Shown here in pieces: positions 21,227 through 26,080 of a stretch of 26,080 nucleotides of DNA. This DNA is from Flavobacteriales bacterium. GTDB taxonomy: Bacteria > Bacteroidota > Bacteroidia > Flavobacteriales_D > Sanyastnellaceae. The notes beneath the pieces are model-generated. The model worked only from the letters and a program-made list of their open reading frames with translations. It made no database searches and was not told where the DNA came from. The position numbers and the translations under genes are program-made. The stretch is taken from positions 1 through 26,080 of the forward strand of contig CANHYZ010000002.1 of NCBI GenBank assembly GCA_947464885.1, written 5' to 3'. Position 1 is the first letter of the stretch; every line of letters starts with the position of its first letter.

Positions 21227-23371
21227 TTAGTTCGCTTGTACCTCAGGCTTTGGCAGAAGCACCTTGCGCGACAATTTGTATTTGCCGTTCTTGGGATCCT
21301 TACCAATAACCTGTACTTGGATTCTGTCGCCTTCCTTCAACACATCTCTTACATCTTCGACACGATGCCAAGCAATCTCCGATACGTGTAAAAGTGCATC
21401 TTGTTTCGGTAGGATCTCAACGAACGCTCCGAACGCCTGAATGTTCTTCACAACGCCTTCATAAATTTCCCCAACCTCAATCTGTGGTGGGAAAACAATG
21501 CTGCGCACACGCTTAAGAGCTGCCTCCAGATTTTCCTTATTGGCAGAAGCGATTTCAACGATACCCTTGTTGTCGACCTCTGAGATTGTAATAACCGTCT
21601 GAGTTGACTTCTGGATTTCTTGAATAATCTTACCACCGGGGCCGATAACCGCACCAATCGTGTCGTTCGGAATTTCCAAACTAACAATACGTGGAGCGTG
21701 TGGCTTATAATCTTCAGCAGGCTTGTCCATGGTTTTCATCATCTCACCAAGGATGTGCAAGCGACCTTGACGCGCCTGTTCCAGGGCGTTCTTCACCATG
21801 TCCATGCTCAATCCCTTGATCTTGATATCCATCTGGCATGCGGTAATACCCTGAGATGTACCGGTTACTTTGAAGTCCATATCGCCCAAGTGGTCCTCAT
21901 CACCGAGGATATCGGACAGAATCTGGTACTTAGAGTTGTCTTCATTGGTAATCAAACCCATGGCAATTCCCGATACAGGAGCCTTGATTTGAACACCACC
22001 ATCCATCAGCGCCAAGGTTCCTGCACAAACAGTAGCCATTGAAGACGAACCGTTTGACTCAAGAATATCTGAAACAATACGAATGGCGTATGGGCAAACT
22101 TCCTGCGGTGGAATTACCGGCTTCAATGCACGAAGGGCCAGGTTACCGTGACCGATTTCGCGACGGCTGGTAGCACGGATTGGGCGAGCCTCACCGGTGC
22201 TATATGGTGGGAAGTTGTAGTGCAACAAGAAGCGATCTTCGCGTGGCATTACCGCGCTGTCGATCATCTGCTGGTCGAGCTTGGTTCCCAGGGTCAGTGT
22301 GGTCAAGCTTTGCGTTTCACCACGGGTGAAAACACTTGAACCGTGTGCACCCGGCAGGTAACCCACTTCACTCCAAATCGGACGGATTTGGGTAGTGCTA
22401 CGACCGTCCAAACGAATGCCTTCGTTGAGGATCATGTTGCGCATGGCATCCTTCAAGCAATCGTGATGATACTTATTGATTAAGAATCGATTAGAATCTT
22501 TGAATTCATCCGTCAGTTGAGCTTCAAAAGCTTCCTGAATCGCGTGGAATGCATCCGAACGCGTGGTCTTGTCGGAAGCTGTTTTAGCTGTAGTGTAATA
22601 CTTCTCATAACACTCGTCCCACACACGCTTCTTCAACTCCAGGTCTTTTGGTTCGTGATCGTAGGTACGCTTCGGGTTGGCTTTGGCCACTTTCGATGCC
22701 ATCTCTTGTTGAGCACGGCACTGTGCCTTGATTGCCTCGTGAGCCAATTCCAGAGCCTGAATCATTTCTGCTTCAGAAACCTCTTTCATTTCGCCTTCCA
22801 CCATGACGATGCTGTCGAGCGTTCCGGCTACCATCAATTCAAGATCTGAGGCGGCCAATTGCGCCCAGGTAGGATTGATAACCAATTGACCGTTGACACG
22901 TGCAACACGAACTTCGGAAATTGGACCATTGAATGGAATGTCGGAAACAGCCAAGGCTGCTGATGCTGCCAAACCGGCAAGGCTATCGGACATATTCTCT
23001 TTGTCGGCTGAAATCAGGTTTACAACAACCTGCACTTCGGCGTGAAAATCATCGGGGAACATCGGACGCAATGCGCGGTCGATGAGTCGGGCTACGAGAA
23101 TCTCGTCATCGTAAGGACGAGCTTCGCGCTTGAAATAGCCACCCGGAAAACGACCGGCGGCTGCATATTTTTCGCGGTATTCAACGGTGAGCGGAAGAAA
23201 ATCCACACCGTCTTTCGCTTGTGTGCTGGCCACAACAGCGGCCAACAACATTGTATCTCCTTGTCTTACTACAACAGAGCCATTGGCCTGTTTAGCGAGT
23301 TTGCCGGTTTCAATTGTTACCGGGCGACCATCTCCCAAGTCTATGGTTTGGGTTACCAATTCGTAGTTCAT
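21227..23371 (-). CDS. pnp: Polyribonucleotide nucleotidyltransferase (PNPase)
   Basis: A 714-aa protein from ATG 23371. A TTG further upstream (23422) is in frame but would put coding sequence across the terminator hairpin, so it is rejected. Domains in order: RNase PH 1, the all-helical linker, RNase PH 2 with the catalytic aspartates in LGDEDHLGDMDFKVTGT, a KH domain (IPNDTIGAVIGPGGKIIQEIQ) and a C-terminal S1 domain (YEGVVKNIQAFGAFVEILPKQDALLHVSEIAW). It degrades RNA 3' to 5' using phosphate and can add tails. It follows rpsO, the arrangement known from many bacteria. A strong hairpin in the 94-bp spacer makes attenuation likely, so its level probably depends on read-through from rpsO. 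Confidence 0.98.
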   Translation of the reverse strand: MNYELVTQTIDLGDGRPVTIETGKLAKQANGSVVVRQGDTMLLAAVVASTQAKDGVDFLPLTVEYREKYAAAGRFPGGYFKREARPYDDEILVARLIDRALRPMFPDDFHAEVQVVVNLISADKENMSDSLAGLAASAALAVSDIPFNGPISEVRVARVNGQLVINPTWAQLAASDLELMVAGTLDSIVMVEGEMKEVSEAEMIQALELAHEAIKAQCRAQQEMASKVAKANPKRTYDHEPKDLELKKRVWDECYEKYYTTAKTASDKTTRSDAFHAIQEAFEAQLTDEFKDSNRFLINKYHHDCLKDAMRNMILNEGIRLDGRSTTQIRPIWSEVGYLPGAHGSSVFTRGETQSLTTLTLGTKLDQQMIDSAVMPREDRFLLHYNFPPYSTGEARPIRATSRREIGHGNLALRALKPVIPPQEVCPYAIRIVSDILESNGSSSMATVCAGTLALMDGGVQIKAPVSGIAMGLITNEDNSKYQILSDILGDEDHLGDMDFKVTGTSQGITACQMDIKIKGLSMDMVKNALEQARQGRLHILGEMMKTMDKPAEDYKPHAPRIVSLEIPNDTIGAVIGPGGKIIQEIQKSTQTVITISEVDNKGIVEIASANKENLEAALKRVRSIVFPPQIEVGEIYEGVVKNIQAFGAFVEILPKQDALLHVSEIAWHRVEDVRDVLKEGDRIQVQVIGKDPKNGKYKLSRKVLLPKPEVQAN

Positions 23372-23401
23372 TGCTTCTTTTTTCGGATAAAAACGTCGGT
23401 T

Positions 23402-23444
23402 AAAAAAAACGCGAAAAGGCAATTGTGTTCAATTGCCCTTTCGC
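23402..23444 (-). terminator. Terminator or attenuator between rpsO and pnp
   Basis: On the minus strand a 15-bp stem with one G-T pair (23430-23444 with 23411-23425, GCGAAAGGGCAATTG against CAATTGCCTTTTCGC) closes a 4-nt loop and is followed by G and eight T. It begins 21 bp after the rpsO stop and ends about 30 bp before the pnp ATG. By form it is a full rho-independent terminator, so pnp must depend on read-through, RNA processing or a promoter I cannot see. Confidence 0.92.
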
Positions 23445-23465
23445 TAGCGCAGTTTGCGCAAAGTG

Positions 23466-23735
23466 TTATTTACGGAGATCAAGCTCTTTAACAATAGCAC
23501 GGTAACGGGCAATTTCTGTCTTCTGGAGGTAGTCGAGCAAGCTGCGACGCTTACCTACCAAACGAATCAGACTGCGTTGCGTGCCAAAGTCTTTCTTGTT
23601 CGCCTTCAAGTGTTCTGTCAGGTGATTGATGCGGAAGGAAAACAACGCGATCTGGCCTTCAGCCGAACCGGTGTCCTTCTCAGATTTTCCGTGTTTCTTG
23701 AAAATCTCTTGTTTTTTTTCTGTTGTGAGGTACAT
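23466..23735 (-). CDS. rpsO: 30S ribosomal protein S15
   Basis: An 89-aa protein of standard length from ATG 23735. The S15 pattern is complete: TTEKKQEIFKKHGKSEKDTGSAEGQIALFSFRINHLTEHLKANKKDFGTQRSLIRLVGKRRSLLDYL, and it ends in KELDLRK. It binds 16S rRNA early in 30S assembly at a three-way junction and a G-U/G-C site. It is the first gene ahead of pnp and is transcribed away from the FKBP lipoprotein gene. A promoter-like element lies about 80 bp upstream, and the leader contains a UUCG hairpin that could serve S15 feedback control (inference). Confidence 0.98.
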   Translation of the reverse strand: MYLTTEKKQEIFKKHGKSEKDTGSAEGQIALFSFRINHLTEHLKANKKDFGTQRSLIRLVGKRRSLLDYLQKTEIARYRAIVKELDLRK

Positions 23736-23782
23736 GCTAATACTTATGTAAGTGATTGTTATGTGAACCTTTTAAGCGGAAT

Positions 23783-23797
23783 GAACCCGAAGGCCTC
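23783..23797 (-). promoter_or_regulatory. UUCG hairpin in rpsO leader, possible S15 site
   Basis: In the leader RNA GAGGCC-UUCG-GGUUC folds into a short hairpin with a stable C(UUCG)G loop and a G-U pair next to G-C pairs, with one bulged G. S15 is known to recognise G-U/G-C motifs in several rpsO leaders. The similarity is small and may be chance. Confidence 0.3.
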
Positions 23798-23813
23798 CCG
23801 ATTTTAAGGGGTG

Positions 23814-23847
23814 CAAATGTAACGGAAGCCGGGGGAACAATCACCAA
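23814..23847 (-). promoter_or_regulatory. Candidate rpsO promoter
   Basis: On the minus strand TACATTTG (23814-23821) is an exact match to TAnnTTTG. Two TTG triplets are possible -33 elements, at 23838-23840 (spacing 16) and 23845-23847 (spacing 23). The predicted leader is about 73 nt long. Confidence 0.55.
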
Positions 23848-23896
23848 ACTTTGTGAACTTTTTTTGAAAGACTCAGCGACCGTAGTGTAAACTGCC

Positions 23897-23904
23897 TAAT
23901 TTCG
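23897..23904 (+). promoter_or_regulatory. Candidate -7 element for the FKBP lipoprotein gene
   Basis: TAATTTCG, followed by CGCC, lies 23 bp before the ATG and matches the pattern seen before rpsA and trxA. The nearest TTG upstream (23864-23866) is too far for a standard -33, so the assignment rests on the -7 element alone. Confidence 0.45.
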
Positions 23905-23927
23905 CGCCTCCAATTTACCATATTACC

Positions 23928-24620
23928 ATGAAAAAATTAATCCTCTCCCTGATCGCTTGTGGCAGCATGCTCAGCAGCTGTGAGCAAAGCAAGGTCAGCA
24001 ATGTAAAAATGAAAGATCAACGTGATAGCCTCAGCTATACTATCGGTCTTAGCATCGGCAACAGCTTTTCACAAAGCGAATTGTCGGACCTCAACTACGA
24101 ATTGCTTATCAAAGGGATGAAAGATCAAAAGGATAGCGTCGGCGCAATGGAATTACAGGAAGCCGAGGCCTATATCCAAGGTGTAATGATGCAAAAGCAA
24201 GAAGCGAAGGCTGCTGTCGACAAGCAAGCCGGTATCGAGTTTTTGGCTTCAAACAAATCGAAGCCCGGTGTTATGACCACTGCCAGTGGTTTGCAATATC
24301 AGGTCATGAATGAAGGTACAGGTCAAAAGCCTAAAGCAACGGACAATGTTACGGTGCATTACCATGGCACTACTATCGACGGAACTGTTTTCGATAGTTC
24401 AGTTGACCGCGGTGAGCCTGCTTCTTTCGGTTTGAATCAGGTCATTCCGGGATGGACTGAAGGTGTTCAGTTGATGAGCGTGGGTAGCAAGTACAAGTTC
24501 TTCATTCCACAGGAACTCGCATACGGAGAGCAATCGCCTAGCCCGGTAATTAAGCCCTTCTCTACCCTAGTTTTCGAAGTTGAACTGATCAGCATTGATT
24601 CAGCGGGAACCGGAAAATAA
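23928..24620 (+). CDS. FKBP-type peptidyl-prolyl isomerase lipoprotein
   Basis: A 230-aa protein. The N-terminus MKKLILSLIACGSMLSSC is a lipoprotein signal with lipobox LSSC (C18), so it is anchored in the envelope. Residues 30-110 are the helical FKBP N-terminal dimerisation domain (DSLSYTIGLSIGNSF, AEAYIQGVMMQKQ). Residues about 118-225 are the FKBP isomerase domain (SGLQYQVMNEGTG, VTVHYHGTTIDGTVFDSSVDRGEPASFGLNQVIPGWTEGVQLMSVGSKYKFFIPQELAYGE). This is the FkpA/Mip layout. It probably helps fold periplasmic or outer-membrane proteins. It is transcribed divergently from rpsO. Confidence 0.95.
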   Translation: MKKLILSLIACGSMLSSCEQSKVSNVKMKDQRDSLSYTIGLSIGNSFSQSELSDLNYELLIKGMKDQKDSVGAMELQEAEAYIQGVMMQKQEAKAAVDKQAGIEFLASNKSKPGVMTTASGLQYQVMNEGTGQKPKATDNVTVHYHGTTIDGTVFDSSVDRGEPASFGLNQVIPGWTEGVQLMSVGSKYKFFIPQELAYGEQSPSPVIKPFSTLVFEVELISIDSAGTGK

Positions 24621-24675
24621 TTCCGTGGTTGGGAACTGTTGGAAAAATTTCAAACACCAATCTCCCACTTCCACG

Positions 24676-24683
24676 TAATTTTG
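24676..24683 (+). promoter_or_regulatory. Candidate -7 element for trxA
   Basis: TAATTTTG is an exact match to TAnnTTTG and is followed by CGGCC, as at rpsA. It would give trxA a leader of about 95 nt. The closest upstream TTG is about 34 bp away, longer than usual. Confidence 0.5.
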
Positions 24684-24786
24684 CGGCCCGTTTTGCAAGG
24701 GCGGAAGAAATGTCAGTTAAAACCTGATTGGCTTACTCCTTGACTTACGGGACAAAAGCAATCGAAAAAATCAAAATAGAATTACA

Positions 24787-25104
24787 ATGGCAACACAAAT
24801 CACGGACGCAAACTTCGCAGAACTGGTTCAAAACAGCGACAAGCCTGTTATGATCGATTTCTGGGCTGAATGGTGTGGCCCTTGCCGCATGGTGGGTCCA
24901 ATCGTTGATGAAATCGCACACGACTATGAAGGTAAGGCAGTAGTGGGAAAAGTAAATGTTGACGAAAATCCGGAAATCAGTACACGCTTCGGTATTCGCA
25001 ACATCCCAACAATCATCTTCCTGAAAGGCGGAGAAATCAAGGATAAGAGCGTCGGTATTGTTCCGAAAAACGTTCTCACCGATAAAATGGACGCCCTGCT
25101 GTGA
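24787..25104 (+). CDS. trxA: Thioredoxin
   Basis: A 105-aa protein of normal length for thioredoxin 1. It has the active site FWAEWCGPC (C30, C33), the KVNVDENPEISTRFGIRNIPTIIFLKGGE stretch with the cis-Pro loop (IPT), and no signal peptide, so it is cytoplasmic. It reduces protein disulfides using thioredoxin reductase. It stands alone between a probable promoter (24676-24683) and a strong terminator. Confidence 0.97.
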   Translation: MATQITDANFAELVQNSDKPVMIDFWAEWCGPCRMVGPIVDEIAHDYEGKAVVGKVNVDENPEISTRFGIRNIPTIIFLKGGEIKDKSVGIVPKNVLTDKMDALL

Positions 25105-25125
25105 TGAGCAGGTATGAAATAATGA

Positions 25126-25154
25126 AAAGCTGTCAGAGTATGACAGCTTTTTTT
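25126..25154 (+). terminator. Rho-independent terminator of trxA
   Basis: A perfect 10-bp stem (25126-25135 AAAGCTGTCA with 25141-25150 TGACAGCTTT) and a 5-nt loop run into seven T (25148-25154). It lies 22 bp after the trxA stop. Confidence 0.93.
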
Positions 25155-25194
25155 GTGAAATAGTGAATTAGTGAAATGGTGAAATGGTGAGTGA
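25155..25194. repeat. GTGAAATG octamer tandem repeat
   Basis: Five 8-bp units of GTGAAATG with small changes (GTGAAATA, GTGAATTA, GTGAAATG twice, GTGAGTGA) begin right after the T-run of the trxA terminator. Confidence 0.85.
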
Positions 25195-25214
25195 GTGTAA
25201 GACGTCCCATCTAG

Positions 25215-25235
25215 CCCCTCACCCCTCACCCCTCA
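25215..25235. repeat. CCCCTCA heptamer tandem repeat
   Basis: Three exact CCCCTCA units are followed by diverged ones up to CCCTCA just before the next ATG. Their TCACC runs can pair with the GGTGAG runs of the octamer array 30 bp to the left. Confidence 0.85.
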
Positions 25236-25256
25236 CCCTTAATCCCTACCCCCTCA

Positions 25257-25769
25257 ATGGACACACGAATCATCAAAGCCATCGTTGCAGCAGCAGCCAT
25301 AGCATTCAATACGTATCTTTTTATCCTTGGTCGCTGGGGCTGGGGAATCACCTTACTTCTTGTGACCGCTCTGCTGGTACTAATTGTATTCCGCAGCACA
25401 CGCTTGATCATGGTGTTTTATCACATGCGCACTCAGAAAATGGATAAAGCCAAGCAATGGCTTAATCGCATTAACCCGGCGCACCTTTGGGCCAAGCAGA
25501 AAGGATACTACTACTTCCTGTTGGGATCAACAGATATCCAGACAAACAGCCTTTCACAAAGTGAAAAGAACTTCCGCATGGCCCTTCAACACGGCTTGCG
25601 ATTGGAACACGACAAAGCCGCAGCTTACCTAAACCTGGCCGTTATTTCAGCCAACAGACGTAAGAAACGCGAGGCCATCACCCTCCTTAACGAAGCGAAG
25701 AAATACGATTCCAAGGGATATTTAAAGAACGACATCAAGCAGGTAAGCAAAATGGTCAACAGCATTTAG
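25257..25769 (+). CDS. Small membrane protein with TPR-like repeats, function unknown
   Basis: A 170-aa protein from ATG 25257. Two hydrophobic helices (about 7-24 and 28-46, AAAAIAFNTYLFILG and ITLLLVTALLVLIVF) are followed by a cytoplasmic helical region. There YYYFLLGSTDIQTNSLSQSEKNFRMALQHG and KAAAYLNLAVISANRRKKREAITLLNEAKKY read as two to three TPR units. There is no catalytic motif. It may be a membrane-tethered protein-interaction module; I do not recognise a named family. No clear promoter is visible: the upstream 100 bp is tandem repeat, directly after the trxA terminator. A 7-bp hairpin without a T-run follows the stop. Confidence 0.85.
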   Translation: MDTRIIKAIVAAAAIAFNTYLFILGRWGWGITLLLVTALLVLIVFRSTRLIMVFYHMRTQKMDKAKQWLNRINPAHLWAKQKGYYYFLLGSTDIQTNSLSQSEKNFRMALQHGLRLEHDKAAAYLNLAVISANRRKKREAITLLNEAKKYDSKGYLKNDIKQVSKMVNSI

Positions 25770-25772
25770 TAG

Positions 25773-25823
25773 GGGCGCACTACCAATTGCGCCCAAACAG
25801 CGACACCACTTGCGCCCAAATAG
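25773..25823. repeat. GC-rich hairpin plus 20-bp tandem duplication
   Basis: GGGCGCA (25773-25779) can pair with TGCGCCC (25788-25794) around 8 bases. The segment 25781-25800 is repeated at 25804-25823 with three differences (core TTGCGCCCAAA), a period of 23 bp. It fills the gap between two genes. Confidence 0.8.
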
Positions 25824-25829
25824 AACACG

Positions 25830-26080
25830 ATGAAAAACAGCAACGTCAACATTTATAAGTTTCGGGTAATCATCGACACCGAACAAGATGTATTTAGGGA
25901 TATCGAGATTGATACGACCGCTACCTTTGAGAAGCTGCACGACGCTATTCTGGATGCCTTCGATTTCGAGGCCGGTGAAATGGCGAGCTTCTACATGAGC
26001 AATGAATCCTGGGAAAAGGGATTGGAAATTCCACTCATGGACATGGCCGGCGACGCCGCCCTGAGCATGAAATCCACTAC
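25830..26080 (+). CDS. pRiA4b ORF-3-like family protein, 3' end cut by window edge
   Basis: The frame is open from ATG 25830 to the window end (83 complete codons). The start MKNSNVNIYKFRVIIDTEQDVFRDIEID and the following TFEKLHDAILDAFDFEAGEMASFYMSN resemble the N-terminus of the pRiA4b ORF-3-like family, in which a beta strand with Y-x-F-R/K is followed by a LH-x-AI helix. The name comes from a plasmid gene; the family is also found in chromosomes without transposons, and its biochemical function is not known. No transposase or terminal repeats are near. The end of the gene is not visible, so full length cannot be judged. Confidence 0.72.
   Translation, partial: MKNSNVNIYKFRVIIDTEQDVFRDIEIDTTATFEKLHDAILDAFDFEAGEMASFYMSNESWEKGLEIPLMDMAGDAALSMKST

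Noticed and set aside
23372..23422. Longer PNPase start at TTG 23422
   Set aside because: It would make the 5' end code through the rpsO terminator T-run; MNYELV at 23371 is the typical N-terminus.
23042..23491. A 149-codon plus-strand open frame opposite the pnp start
   Set aside because: It crosses the pnp start and the terminator hairpin and has no family features.
25830..26080. Transposon or IS1096-like passenger
   Set aside because: The family name recalls mobile elements, but no transposase or terminal inverted repeats are visible.

Overview
The window comes from a Bacteroidota chromosome. The evidence is a secreted protein with a C-terminal type IX secretion (T9SS) sorting domain, promoter elements of the TTG-N19-TAnnTT(T/C)G type, no Shine-Dalgarno signals at most starts, a six-domain S1 protein of Bacteroidota length, a short (289 aa) primary sigma factor, and the rpsO-pnp-rpoD order. 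The order within the phylum cannot be settled from this piece. I saw no tRNA, rRNA, CRISPR array or intact insertion sequence.

Positions 1 to about 17255, all on the minus strand: ten closely spaced or overlapping genes that could form one long transcription unit, read from high to low coordinates. It begins with an FdhF/YdeP-type molybdopterin oxidoreductase. Next come a GT-C-like membrane protein and an ALG5-like GT2 glycosyltransferase, then a DUF58 (VWA) protein. A four-gene block follows: a 1675-aa secreted NHL/TPR/transglutaminase-like protein, a secreted FecR-like/TPR protein, a CHASE2-adenylate cyclase, and an MbnP-family protein. The last two genes are a di-heme MbnH/MauG-family enzyme and a YHYH-domain T9SS cargo protein that runs off the left edge. 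Two sub-systems stand out: an envelope-to-cAMP signalling block (giant sensor-like protein, FecR, CHASE2 cyclase), and an MbnP/MbnH pair, a family in which the di-heme enzyme converts a tryptophan of its partner to kynurenine to make a copper site.

Positions 17256 to 23735, minus strand: core information-processing genes. rpsA (S1) has a strong terminator, a recognisable promoter and a structured leader. A gap of about 945 bp follows, full of short palindromic and tandem repeats. Then come rpoD with its terminator, pnp, and rpsO, with a strong terminator-like hairpin between rpsO and pnp.

Positions 23736 to 26080, plus strand: a divergent promoter region, an FKBP-type lipoprotein isomerase, thioredoxin with a near-perfect terminator, a small two-helix membrane TPR protein preceded by tandem repeats, and the 5' part of a pRiA4b ORF-3-like gene that runs off the right edge.
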